Assembly: GCF_041415945.1 (NCBI RefSeq)
Contig: NZ_JBGCUS010000001.1
Coordinates: 3,876,501-3,940,500, forward strand
Length of the DNA stretch: 64,000 nt
Direction: 5' to 3'
Source: Ancylobacter sp. IITR112
GTDB lineage: Bacteria > Pseudomonadota > Alphaproteobacteria > Rhizobiales > Xanthobacteraceae
The translations under genes were made by a program, and so were the position numbers. Every line of letters starts with the position of its first letter. Position 1 is the first letter of the stretch. Positions 1 through 7,425 of this stretch are shown piece after piece. Below the pieces are notes generated by a model that saw nothing but the letters and a program-made list of their open reading frames with translations, was not told the origin of the DNA and searched no databases.

Positions 1-65
1 GGGACGAAGGCCGGCCCGGCCGGGCGCCCCGCATGCGAGCCCCCATTTCAACGCGCTGCCGCCCG

Positions 66-162
66 CGTCATCCCGGAAGGACCGCAGGTCCTGTCCGGGA
101 TCGTGTCGGTAGCTTGGTGGACGATCCCGGCTCGAAGCCTTCGGCTGCGGCCGGGATGACGG
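66..162. repeat. REP-like palindromic repeat (CATCCCGG family)
   Basis: The stretch opens with CGTCATCCCGG and closes with CCGGGATGACGG, which are inverted, and it has inner GGACC/GGTCC and CGGCTGCGGCCG palindromes. The same outer arms recur near 4760-4862 and 27391-27501, and in the tandem array at 11.5-12.2 kb. It marks ordinary intergenic repeat sequence upstream of the accessory island. Nothing coding is seen in the first 200 bases. Confidence 0.6.
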
Positions 163-201
163 AGTTTCGGGGAAGACGCGCCTCGGTGCGGCCGTCACAG
201 C

Positions 202-297
202 AAGTTGGCTAAGGCTCAGTATTCAACTGGGGGGCCTTAAAGCGGCAGCTTCCGCTGCCGGAGTTATGAAAAGCCACTTCTAGTGGCCTAGTCTTTT
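202..297 (+). other. Cluster of RNA-like structures upstream of the DUF3800 gene
   Basis: Two crossing complementarities could form an H-type pseudoknot: AGTTG (203-207) with CAACT (224-228), and TAAGGC (210-215) with GCCTTA (234-239). They are followed by two perfect hairpins: CGGCAGC-TTCC-GCTGCCG (243-260), and GCCACT-TCT-AGTGGC (273-287), the latter flanked by AAAAG and CTTTT. The density of short perfect stems in under 100 nt suggests a structured RNA or the end of a mobile element. The strand is assumed from the downstream gene. No family was matched. Confidence 0.4.
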
Positions 298-475
298 GAC
301 ATTCACGTCATCCCCACTGTTCACCGCCTTTTCCTGCCCATTGCGTTCGGCGCTGGACTTGGTGCGCGAATCCCCTCTCGATTGCATAGCGGCTTCGTCA
401 CCGGACACCTTCAGACGCCATCTAGATTTGGGGATTTTTTCACGCACTCCACACTAGAGTTTGTGACGCAAGGTT

Positions 476-503
476 GACGTGTAGGCCGGAGTCGGACACC
501 GTC
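476..503 (+). other. Imperfect hairpin in accessory island
   Basis: GACGTGT (476-482) pairs with ACACCGTC (496-503) with one bulged base, and the inner CCG-GAGT-CGG extends the stem. It lies between the upstream structure cluster and the tRNA-like relic. Function unknown. Confidence 0.35.
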
Positions 504-537
504 TCTCGCATGGTTTGCTGAGTAGCACCCAAACAGA

Positions 538-566
538 GCCGCCCCGAACCTTGGGGAACGGGCGGC
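538..566 (+). other. 7-bp hairpin in accessory island
   Basis: GCCGCCC (538-544) is perfectly complementary to GGGCGGC (560-566), with a 15-nt loop that has its own CCCC/GGGG alternative. It sits immediately 5' of the tRNA-Ser-like sequence. Function unknown. Confidence 0.35.
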
Positions 567-570
567 CCAT

Positions 571-658
571 CGAGATGTGGCAGAGCGGTTTATTGCACGA
601 GATTTTGATTCCAGCGGGGAGGTGTTTTCAGATCGCCCGCCGTGGGGTCGAAACCAAG
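571..658 (+). pseudogene. Degenerate tRNA-Ser-like sequence
   Basis: The segment GTGGCAGAGCGGTTTATTGC has the layout of a class II (serine-type) tRNA D-arm: T8 at 578, GCA (580-582) paired with TGC (594-596), and GG in the D-loop. A TTTTGAT sequence follows at the anticodon-loop position. A variable arm GCGGG (614-618)/CCCGC (636-640) and a T-loop-like GTCGAAA come next. The acceptor stem, two of the five T-stem pairs and two anticodon-stem pairs do not form, so it cannot be a normal tRNA. It reads as a decayed tRNA-Ser copy, of the kind left at integration sites, or as a tRNA-like fold. The alignment to serine tRNAs was made from memory. Confidence 0.4.
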
Positions 659-773
659 GTCAAGATTGCATCAAGGACCACAGCGCCAATGTGTAACCCT
701 CGGCGGGATGTGAATGGGCTTCTCTGGTCGACATCGATATATTCTATTAACGAAGCGACTTGAGTTTCACGTT

Positions 774-779
774 TATAAT
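774..779 (+). promoter_or_regulatory. Candidate -10 box for the DUF3800 gene
   Basis: A perfect TATAAT lies 27 bases before the ATG at 807. No convincing -35 element is found at the usual spacing; TTGAGT ends only 8 bases upstream. The call is therefore tentative. Confidence 0.3.
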
Positions 780-806
780 TAAACGACGAAGATTCAGTTG
801 ATCCAG

Positions 807-1523
807 ATGAACGAATTTAGCGACGTTTACATAGACGAGTCGAGCCAAACCAAGCATCGATATTTGGCGCTCGGCGCTCTAATTATTCCAACGAATCAAG
901 CCTCGCTATTCGAGCAAGCCATGGCAGAGGTTCGGCACCCTGAATTGCCGTCGGGCGAATGCGCATGGGTTAAAGTGTCAAGATCAAAATTGCCAGCCTA
1001 TAAGAAAATCGTTGATTTATTCTTCAATAATCCCGTTAATATTAGATATATCGATTTTCATACAATAGTAGTTGATACATCTAAGATAAATGACGCGAAG
1101 TTCAATATGGGCTCGCGTGAAGCCGGCTTTAACAAGGAAATATATCAGCTCGCAATGAAGATGGGGCGTCTGTATAAGACTAACATGTTTCATTTATACC
1201 CTGACAGTCGAAAAACAAATTCATCGACCGAAGAACTAAGGCTTATATTGAACAGGGGATTAGCGAAGAGTGGTGACAAGAGGGATTGGCCATTCCGTCG
1301 CGTTCATTTTCGGGATTCGGCGCAATGCCAAGCAATTCAACTGGTCGACGTCATGCTAGGTGGTCTTGCGTTTCAACTGAACGGCCATCGCCTCAAGCCA
1401 GAAGCGTCGCCAGCGAAGTGTGAGCTTTCAGATTATATTCTGGATCGTGCTGGCATCAAAAATGCGCAAATAGACACTGCGATGCGGGGAAAGTTCACAA
1501 TATGGCATCGCCAGCTACGATAA
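807..1523 (+). CDS. DUF3800 domain protein
   Basis: This is a 238-residue protein of the DUF3800 family. The family signature is visible: an N-terminal VYIDESS motif followed by a hydrophobic strand (YLALGALII), acidic residues in the middle (VVDTS, YPDSRK), and a C-terminal QLVDVMLGGLAFQ helix with a conserved Asp. Three Asp residues spaced like this are compatible with an RNase H-like fold and metal-dependent catalysis, but that is inference. The ATG is preferred; an in-frame TTG nine bases upstream is possible. Base composition is unlike the window: bases 1021-1080 contain 15 G+C of 60, against a GC-rich background, and codons ending in A or T are common, so recent acquisition is likely. 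DUF3800 genes are often linked to defence or mobile loci and to structured RNAs. The flanking hairpins here fit that pattern. Confidence 0.75.
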   Translation: MNEFSDVYIDESSQTKHRYLALGALIIPTNQASLFEQAMAEVRHPELPSGECAWVKVSRSKLPAYKKIVDLFFNNPVNIRYIDFHTIVVDTSKINDAKFNMGSREAGFNKEIYQLAMKMGRLYKTNMFHLYPDSRKTNSSTEELRLILNRGLAKSGDKRDWPFRRVHFRDSAQCQAIQLVDVMLGGLAFQLNGHRLKPEASPAKCELSDYILDRAGIKNAQIDTAMRGKFTIWHRQLR

Positions 1524-1526
1524 TGG

Positions 1527-1600
1527 TCTCGCAACCCTAGACCCAAGGGTCGCCGTCTTGGACGGGTCCACTGCCGAGGCAGTGGCTTCAGGTTGCGAGA
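1527..1600 (+). ncRNA. Candidate structured RNA: three hairpins closed by a 10-bp stem
   Basis: TCTCGCAACC (1527-1536) and GGTTGCGAGA (1591-1600) are perfect inverted repeats. Between them lie three consecutive perfect hairpins: GACCC-AA-GGGTC (1540-1551), CCGTC-TTG-GACGG (1553-1565), and CCACTGCC-GA-GGCAGTGG (1568-1585). The whole would fold as a cloverleaf-like four-way junction of 74 nt. It starts three bases after the DUF3800 stop codon. No U-tract follows, so it is not a standard terminator, and tRNA consensus positions are absent. From memory, several conserved 'DUF3800' RNA motifs have been described next to DUF3800 genes; whether this one belongs to them is untested. Confidence 0.55.
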
Positions 1601-2176
1601 GTGAATCTAACGTAGTGCGCCGCAAGAACTGCGTCAACGGAAGACTCCGCGTTTTCATTTTGTCAAGTCCGAATACGCCAAATTCGTGAGTCGTCTTAAC
1701 AGGTTGGCCTTTTGTAATCATTTAGCTCCAACCCCCCCCCGCTTGCCCTTCCCCTCCCCTTGCGCTATTGCACGCGCGTGTCCGGGCCACCATCTTTTCG
1801 AGGCGGTCCATCGGGAGGGCCGGAGGCGCGGGATGCGCGCTCTCCGTCGCTTGGAGGCCTGTCCTCCGATTCCCGCCTCGCGGCTTGCCCCGGACCCACA
1901 CAGCTTTTCCCGGCGGCGTGCCTGGCGTCTCGGCTCCTTGAGAAAAGGGCCGCGCGTGGCGCCGACGCCGAACATGCGTTTACCTGGAGTGCGATCCGAT
2001 CCGATTGAACCCATCGAATCGGTAAATCGCCCTCCAAGCTCCAAGCCTTTTCTCCCGCGGCCAGCGCGCCGGGTTTGCCCTCACGGGCGGACAGCGCCGG
2101 GCCTGCCAGACCCGGCGTCCGTGGGAAAAGAGGCTCATTCAACCCCGTCCGGCGCAGATCCTGGCAAGGAGCATCT
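1601..2176. other. Gene-free stretch between the accessory island and rpsA
   Basis: No protein gene is supported here. A small hairpin, CGAAT/ATTCG (1670-1686), and a run of nine C residues (1732-1740) mark the change from mixed composition back to GC-rich sequence. The right part is presumably the rpsA promoter and long leader, but no clear -35/-10 pair was found. In many alphaproteobacteria rpsA follows cmk; no cmk is seen upstream in this window. Confidence 0.5.
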
Positions 2177-3883
2177 ATGTCCGCTACTCAAACGCTTGCC
2201 GCCGCGCGTGACGATTTCGCCGCCATGCTCGAAGAGAGCTTCGGCCAGTCCGAGCTCGCCGAAGGTTCCGTCGTCAAGGGCATCGTCGTCGCGATCGAGA
2301 AGGATCTCGCGATCATCGATATCGGCCTGAAGACCGAAGGCCGCGTGGCACTGAAGGAATTTGCCGGCCCCGGCCGCGACCAGGACATCAAGGTCGGCGA
2401 CGAGGTCGAGGTCTATCTCGAGCGCGTCGAGAACGCGCTGGGCGAAGCCGTCCTCTCCCGCGACAAGGCCCGCCGCGAAGAAAGCTGGGTCCGCCTCGAA
2501 AAGGCGTTCAACGCGCAGGAGAAGGTGACGGGCGTCATCTTCAACCAGGTCAAGGGCGGCTTCACCGTCGACCTCGACGGCGCCGTGGCCTTCCTGCCGC
2601 GCTCCCAGGTGGACATCCGCCCGATCCGCGATGTCGGCCCGCTGATGCACAACCCGCAGCCGTTCCAGATCCTCAAGATGGACCGTCGCCGCGGCAACAT
2701 CGTGGTGTCGCGCCGCACGGTTCTCGAAGAGACCCGCGCCGAGCAGCGCCACGAGCTGGTGCAGAACCTCGAAGAAGGTCAGGTCATCGACGGCGTGGTC
2801 AAGAACATCACCGATTACGGTGCGTTCGTCGATCTTGGCGGCATTGACGGCCTGCTGCACGTCACCGACATCGCCTGGCGCCGCGTGAACCACCCGACCG
2901 AGGTGCTCACCATCGGCCAGACGGTCAAGGTGAAGATCATCAAGATCAACCACGAGACCCACCGCATCTCGCTCGGCATGAAGCAGCTCCTCGGCGATCC
3001 GTGGGAGGGCATCGAGGCCAAGTACCCGGTGGAGGCCCGCTTCAAGGGTCGCGTCACCAACATCACCGACTACGGCGCGTTCGTGGAACTGGAGCCGGGC
3101 ATCGAAGGCCTGATCCACGTCTCCGAAATGAGCTGGACCAAGAAGAACGTCCACCCCGGCAAGATCGTCGCCACCTCGCAGGAAGTGGAAGTGGCGATCC
3201 TCGAGGTCGATCCGGTCAAGCGCCGCATCTCGCTCGGTCTCAAGCAGACCCTGCAGAACCCCTGGGACGCCTTCGCCGAGAAGTATCCGGCCGGTGCGGT
3301 GGTCGAGGGCGAGGTCAAGAACAAGACCGAGTTCGGCCTGTTCCTCGGCCTCGACGGCGATGTGGACGGCATGGTCCACCTCTCCGATCTCGACTGGAAC
3401 CGTCCGGGCGAGCAGGTGATCGAGGAGTTCAAGAAGGGCGACATGATCAAGGCGGTCGTTCTCGACGTGGATGTCGAGAAGGAGCGCATCTCGCTCGGCG
3501 TGAAGCAGCTCGGCGGTGACCCCTTCCAGGACGCCGGCGAACTGCGCAAGGGCGCCATCGTCACCTGCGAGGTGATCGACGTGAAGGATGGCGGCGTCGA
3601 TGTGAAGATCATCGGCTCCGACATGACCACCTTCGTCAAGCGCTCGGAACTGGCCCGCGACCGCGGCGACCAGCGCCCGGACCGCTTCGCCGTCGGCGAG
3701 AAGTTCGACGCCCGCGTCACCCTGTTCGACCGCAAGGCGCGCAAGGTGCAGGTCTCGATCAAGGCGCTGGAAATCGCCGAGGAGAAGGAAGCCGTGGCCC
3801 AGTTCGGCTCGCAGGATTCCGGTGCCTCGCTCGGCGACATCCTCGGCGCCGCGCTGAAGAAGCAGGCCGAGAAGGCGGATTGA
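2177..3883 (+). CDS. rpsA: 30S ribosomal protein S1
   Basis: S1 binds mRNA on the small ribosomal subunit and helps initiation on structured or weak-Shine-Dalgarno messages. The 568-residue product has the expected six S1 (OB-fold) repeats, recognisable as recurring blocks such as [20 protein letters not shown] and [20 protein letters not shown], each ending in R(I)SLG(M/L/V)KQ. The start MSATQTLAA is chosen because AAGGA lies six bases upstream; a longer open frame to 2075 has no such support. Length matches the alphaproteobacterial protein. The 3' end is unusual: the last codons and stop are followed by two tandem near-copies of the same 27-bp sequence. A strong terminator follows, and the gene appears monocistronic. 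Confidence 0.97.
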   Translation: MSATQTLAAARDDFAAMLEESFGQSELAEGSVVKGIVVAIEKDLAIIDIGLKTEGRVALKEFAGPGRDQDIKVGDEVEVYLERVENALGEAVLSRDKARREESWVRLEKAFNAQEKVTGVIFNQVKGGFTVDLDGAVAFLPRSQVDIRPIRDVGPLMHNPQPFQILKMDRRRGNIVVSRRTVLEETRAEQRHELVQNLEEGQVIDGVVKNITDYGAFVDLGGIDGLLHVTDIAWRRVNHPTEVLTIGQTVKVKIIKINHETHRISLGMKQLLGDPWEGIEAKYPVEARFKGRVTNITDYGAFVELEPGIEGLIHVSEMSWTKKNVHPGKIVATSQEVEVAILEVDPVKRRISLGLKQTLQNPWDAFAEKYPAGAVVEGEVKNKTEFGLFLGLDGDVDGMVHLSDLDWNRPGEQVIEEFKKGDMIKAVVLDVDVEKERISLGVKQLGGDPFQDAGELRKGAIVTCEVIDVKDGGVDVKIIGSDMTTFVKRSELARDRGDQRPDRFAVGEKFDARVTLFDRKARKVQVSIKALEIAEEKEAVAQFGSQDSGASLGDILGAALKKQAEKAD

Positions 3884-3945
3884 TCCGCCTCTCTGGAGAA
3901 GGCGGATTGATCCGCCTCTCTGGAGAAGGCCGAGTGATCGGCCTG
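3864..3945 (+). repeat. 27-bp tandem repeat spanning the rpsA stop codon
   Basis: The unit, beginning GAGAAGGCGGATTGATCC, contains the last rpsA codons (EKAD) and its TGA. It occurs about two and a half times; the third copy diverges to GAGAAGGCCGAGTGATCG. The unit length is a multiple of three, so each copy keeps a TGA in the rpsA frame. This looks like slippage duplication of the gene end. Confidence 0.75.
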
Positions 3946-3983
3946 ATCCGGTTGGCCTGACGGCTGATCGACAAAGCTAAAAG

Positions 3984-4016
3984 ACGGCCGGCGTGGCGAC
4001 ACGCCGGCCGTTTTGT
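3984..4016 (+). terminator. Rho-independent terminator of rpsA
   Basis: ACGGCCGGCGTG and CACGCCGGCCGT form a perfect 12-bp stem around a GCGA loop. The stem is followed by TTTGTTT and preceded by AAAAG, so it can also serve the converging acetyltransferase gene. Confidence 0.93.
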
Positions 4017-4050
4017 TTGCAAGCGTTGTTCGGAAGCGGCGCTCCTGCCC

Positions 4051-4644
4051 TCACCGCACCCGCGCCGGATTGCCCACCGCCGTCGCGCCCGCGGGAACGT
4101 CCCTCGTCACCACCGCCCCGGCGCCGATCACCGCATTGTCGCCAATGGTGATGCCCGGCAGGAGGATCGCCTTGCCGCCGATCCACACATTGCGGCCGAT
4201 GTTCACCGGCCGGCCATATTCCAGGCCGAGGCGGCGCACCTCCGCGTCGCGCGGGTGCTCGGCGGTGTAGATGTGGGTGCCGGGCCCGATCTCGGTGCCG
4301 TCGCCGATATGCACCGCCACCACGTCGAGGATCACGCAGTCGAAATTGAGAAACACCCCCGTGCCGAGATGGATGTTGAAGCCGTAATCGCAGTGGAAGG
4401 GCGGGCGGATGCCGGTGCGCTCGCCCACCGTGCCGAGTCCTTCCGCCAGCAGCGCCCGCCGCTCCGCCCGCGAGAGGGTGAGCGAGGCGTTGAAGCGGGC
4501 GAGCCAGGTGAAGCAGGCGCGCTCGGCGGCCTGAATCTCCGGATCGCTGGCGCGGTAGAGATCGCCCGCCAGCATGCGCTGCATCTCGCTGCGCGGATCG
4601 TCGGCGGCGGGAAGGCCGGGTTCGCGGCGTGCGGATGGGGACAT
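4051..4644 (-). CDS. Sugar O-acetyltransferase (Maa/NodL/LacA family)
   Basis: This is a left-handed beta-helix acetyltransferase that moves an acetyl group from acetyl-CoA to a sugar hydroxyl. The N-terminal mac domain is clear (SEMQRMLAGDLYRASDPE). Hexapeptide repeats follow, with the catalytic His in YTAEHPRD and the typical end VIGAGAVVTRDVPAGATAVG. The 197-residue length fits the family. The start MSPSARREPG was chosen; upstream codons continue open but do not resemble the family. The gene converges with rpsA. The substrate (maltose, a glycan or a Nod-factor-like sugar) cannot be told from sequence, so no symbol is given. Confidence 0.9.
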   Translation of the reverse strand: MSPSARREPGLPAADDPRSEMQRMLAGDLYRASDPEIQAAERACFTWLARFNASLTLSRAERRALLAEGLGTVGERTGIRPPFHCDYGFNIHLGTGVFLNFDCVILDVVAVHIGDGTEIGPGTHIYTAEHPRDAEVRRLGLEYGRPVNIGRNVWIGGKAILLPGITIGDNAVIGAGAVVTRDVPAGATAVGNPARVR

Positions 4645-5357
4645 GGGCGGCGCTCCGTGGCTGTCGCGGGACGCCCTGCTTGGGCGATAGGGCGGGGCGC
4701 GGCAACACACTTTGGGTTTCGCGAGGTGACAGAGGACCCGGCCACGCCGTCAGGATGCGTCATCCCGGTCGGCGCCGCGGGCGCCGCGCCGGGATCGGTT
4801 CCAGCGATGTGAGCGGGCGGGGAGCGATCCCGCATCGGCCTCCGGCCGTCCGGGATGACGCAAGCCCCCTTCGCCTTCGGCCGGTCCGAGGCCCGGGAAT
4901 GAGGGCGTGAAGGTGGGCCGCGCCTGCGTCCTTCGAGGCGCGCGTTGCGCGCACCTTGGGATGACGAGGGGCCACCTTTAGCCGTGCCGTCAGGCTGAGG
5001 AGCCGGCCGCCCCCCATTCTCCCTCATGGCCGGGCTTGACCCGGCCACCCAAAGACGGAAACCCGAGCCGTGGCGCGGGGAGGCTGGGTCCCCGAGTCGA
5101 GCCCGGGGATGAGGGCGTGAAGGTGGAGACGGCCTGCGTCCTTCGAGGCTCGCTGCGCTCGCGCCTCAGGATGACGGCGCGAGGATGTAGCGCTGAGGTG
5201 TTGCGTCGTCAGGCTGAGGTGCCGGCCGCCCCCATTCTCCCTCATGGCCGGGCTTGACCCGGCCACCCAAAGACGGAAACCCGAGCCGTGGCGCGGGTAG
5301 GCTGGGTCCCCGGGTCGAGCCCGGGGATGAGGGTGCGATGGTGGAGAGGGCGCCTTC
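4645..5357. repeat. Repeat-filled intergenic region
   Basis: No gene is supported. A CATCCCGG-type palindrome lies at 4760-4862. Two copies of a composite of about 95 bp that starts CCCTCATGGCCGGGCTTGAC and ends GGGGATGAGGG lie at 5021-5115 and 5239-5333. Each is preceded by a second element with the motifs CCTGCGTCCTTCGAGGC and CAGGCTGAGG (4925-5010 and 5128-5230). The paired arrangement shows that a block of about 220 bp was duplicated. Confidence 0.75.
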
Positions 5358-6443
5358 TTAAATCTCCACCCAGCCCTTCAGCTCGCGCGCGACCACCGCT
5401 GCCAGCACCTTGATGCCGCCGGGTGAGTCGTTCAGGCAGGGGATGAAGTGGAACTTCTCGCCGCCATTATGGTGGAAGATCTCGGCGTTCTCGCCGGCGA
5501 TTTCCTCCAGCGTTTCCAGGCAGTCGGCGACGAAACCGGGGGTGAGCACGGCGAGCCGCTTCACGCCGGATTTCGCCAGCGCCTCGATGGTCTTGTCGGT
5601 GTAGGGCTGCAGCCATTCGGCGCTGCCGAAGCGCGACTGGAAGGTGAGGCGCAGCTTGCCCTCCGGCCAGCCGAGCTTCTCGCGCACCAGCCGCGTGGTC
5701 TTGTAGCAATAGCAGTGATAGGGGTCGCCCTTGTCGAAATATTCCTTCGGAATGCCGTGGAAGGAGGCGATGACCAGCTCCGGCTCCCAGTCCAGCGTGG
5801 CGAGTTCCGAGGTGATGGAGTTGGCCAGCGCCTCGATATAGGCCGGCTCGTCCGGCCAGTGCGGGGCGACGCGCAGCACCGGCTGCCAGCGCATCTTCTT
5901 CAGGGCGTCGAAGGCGGCGTCGCACACCGTGGCCGAGGTGGCGGCGGCATATTGCGGATAGAGCGGCACGAGGAGCAGCCGCTCGCAGCCCTGCGCCTGC
6001 AGCGCCTCGATGCGCGAGGCGATGGACGGGTTGCCGTAGCGCATCGCCCAGTCGAAGACGAGCCGGTCGCTGCGCACGCCGAGCGCGGCGGCGAGCTTTT
6101 CCGACTGCGCGCGGGTGATGGTGCGCAGCGGGCCTTCATTGCGCTCATTGTTCCAGATCGTCGCGTAATCCTTGCCCTTCGCCTGCGGGCGGATGGACAG
6201 GATGATGACGTTGAGGATGAACCACCACAGCACGCGGTTGACCTCGATCACCCGCCGGTCGGAGAGGAACTCCTTGAGGTAGCGGCGCATCGACCAGTAA
6301 TCGGTGCCGTCGGGCGTGCCGAGATTGACGATGAGCACGCCGATCTTGCCGAAGGCCACCGGCGGGTGGCCGGCGGGCAGCCCGCCGCCCGGGGCGGGGG
6401 TGAGGGCCACGGAGGTGTCCTTGGCCGCAACAGGCTTGTTCAT
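5358..6443 (-). CDS. hemH: Ferrochelatase
   Basis: HemH inserts Fe2+ into protoporphyrin IX, the last step of protoheme synthesis. The 361-residue protein shows the family start (GVLIVNLGTPDGTDYWSMRR), the catalytic His in ASFHGIPKEYF, the KGDPYHCYCYKTTRL segment, and the conserved tail with GFVADCLETLEEI and FIPCLNDS. The start MNKPVAAKD is supported by GAGGAAG a few bases upstream; an in-frame extension toward 6968 has no family similarity. It is divergent from the ProC-like gene and separated by about 150 bp. The minus-strand run 3' of it is repeat DNA, so it seems to be transcribed alone. Confidence 0.96.
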   Translation of the reverse strand: MNKPVAAKDTSVALTPAPGGGLPAGHPPVAFGKIGVLIVNLGTPDGTDYWSMRRYLKEFLSDRRVIEVNRVLWWFILNVIILSIRPQAKGKDYATIWNNERNEGPLRTITRAQSEKLAAALGVRSDRLVFDWAMRYGNPSIASRIEALQAQGCERLLLVPLYPQYAAATSATVCDAAFDALKKMRWQPVLRVAPHWPDEPAYIEALANSITSELATLDWEPELVIASFHGIPKEYFDKGDPYHCYCYKTTRLVREKLGWPEGKLRLTFQSRFGSAEWLQPYTDKTIEALAKSGVKRLAVLTPGFVADCLETLEEIAGENAEIFHHNGGEKFHFIPCLNDSPGGIKVLAAVVARELKGWVEI

Positions 6444-6597
6444 CGCTACTTCCTCGACGGATCGCTGCCGGCAGAATGTGCCGTGCTTATAGGGTGAGGG
6501 GCGCCGCATTCCAACCGGACGAATGTCGCGGGCGCCGCAGCCGTGCCTGCCGCCTCCTGGTGTACGCTGGCCGGCGGCGGGAGGATCAGGAGGCGGG

Positions 6598-7404
6598 ATG
6601 GCGGTTCTCGGGCAGAGTGTGGGGCTGATCGGCGGCGGCCAGCTCGGCGGGGCGATCGGCACGGCGCTGCTGCGCGCGGGCGTGGTGAGGCCGGAGCATC
6701 TGTGGGTCGCCAACCGCTCCGGCCCGGCGGGGCCGCTCGCCGCTGTGCCGGGGGTGAACTGGAACGCGGATGTGGGGAGGCTGGCGGATCGCTGCGAGGT
6801 GATCCTGCTCGCGCTTCCCCCCGCCGCCGGGCGGGCGCTGCGCTTTGCCGGCGCGGGGCGGCTGGCGGTCTCGGTCATGGCCGGGGTGAGGGTCGACGAA
6901 CTCACGGCGATCAGCGGCGGGGCGCGGGTGGTGCGGGCGATGTCGAGCCCCGCCGCCGCGCTCGGCATGGCCTATTCGCCGTTTTTCGCCGGGCCGGGTG
7001 TGAGCGAGGGCGACCGGGCGGTGGTGCGGGCGCTGTTTTCCGCCTGCGGGACGCAGGACGAGGTGCCGGACGAGGGCCAGATCGACGTGTTCACCGCCAT
7101 CACCGGCCCGGTGCCCGGCTTCGTCGCCGCTTTCGCCGCCGCGGTGCAGGATTATGCCGAAGGCCAGGGCGTGGCGCCTGTCGTGGCGCGCCGGGCGGTG
7201 GGGCAGCTCTTCCATGCCGCCGGGGCGATGCTGGCGGGGAGCGAGCGGCCGGCGGCGGAATTCGTTCAGGAGATGGTGGATTATGCCGGCACCACGGCGG
7301 CGGGGCTGGAGGCGCTGCGGGCGGCGGGCCTCACCGAGGTGGTGGCCGAAGGGCTGGAGGCGGCGCGCCGGCGCTGCCTCAGCATCGGCCGGCCGGAGGG
7401 GTGA
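6598..7404 (+). CDS. Pyrroline-5-carboxylate reductase family protein (ProC-like)
   Basis: The product is a 268-residue NAD(P)-dependent reductase of the ProC family. A Rossmann motif opens the protein (GLIGGGQLGGAIGTAL). The C-terminal dimerisation domain is seen in ITGPVPGFVAAFAAAV, VVARRAV and the end of EFVQEMVDYAGTTAAGLEA. The canonical ProC signature normally has a TGSGPAY core; here it is TGPVPGF, so it may be a paralogue rather than the main proline enzyme. AGGAGG lies six to seven bases before the ATG. It is divergent from hemH and converges with homospermidine synthase; neither neighbour indicates a pathway. Confidence 0.8.
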   Translation: MAVLGQSVGLIGGGQLGGAIGTALLRAGVVRPEHLWVANRSGPAGPLAAVPGVNWNADVGRLADRCEVILLALPPAAGRALRFAGAGRLAVSVMAGVRVDELTAISGGARVVRAMSSPAAALGMAYSPFFAGPGVSEGDRAVVRALFSACGTQDEVPDEGQIDVFTAITGPVPGFVAAFAAAVQDYAEGQGVAPVVARRAVGQLFHAAGAMLAGSERPAAEFVQEMVDYAGTTAAGLEALRAAGLTEVVAEGLEAARRRCLSIGRPEG

Positions 7405-7425
7405 GCCTCCGGCCGTCGCTGCGCC

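Noticed and set aside
571..658. Functional tRNA
   Set aside because: The acceptor stem does not pair, and two anticodon-stem and two T-stem pairs are missing.
515..763. An open frame of 82 codons in the accessory island
   Set aside because: It crosses the hairpins and the tRNA-like relic, has no Shine-Dalgarno and no recognisable domain; the structures explain the sequence better.
1527..1600. Integron attC site or tRNA gene
   Set aside because: No RYYYAAC/GTTRRRY core pair and no integrase nearby; the tRNA D-loop and T-loop consensus is absent.
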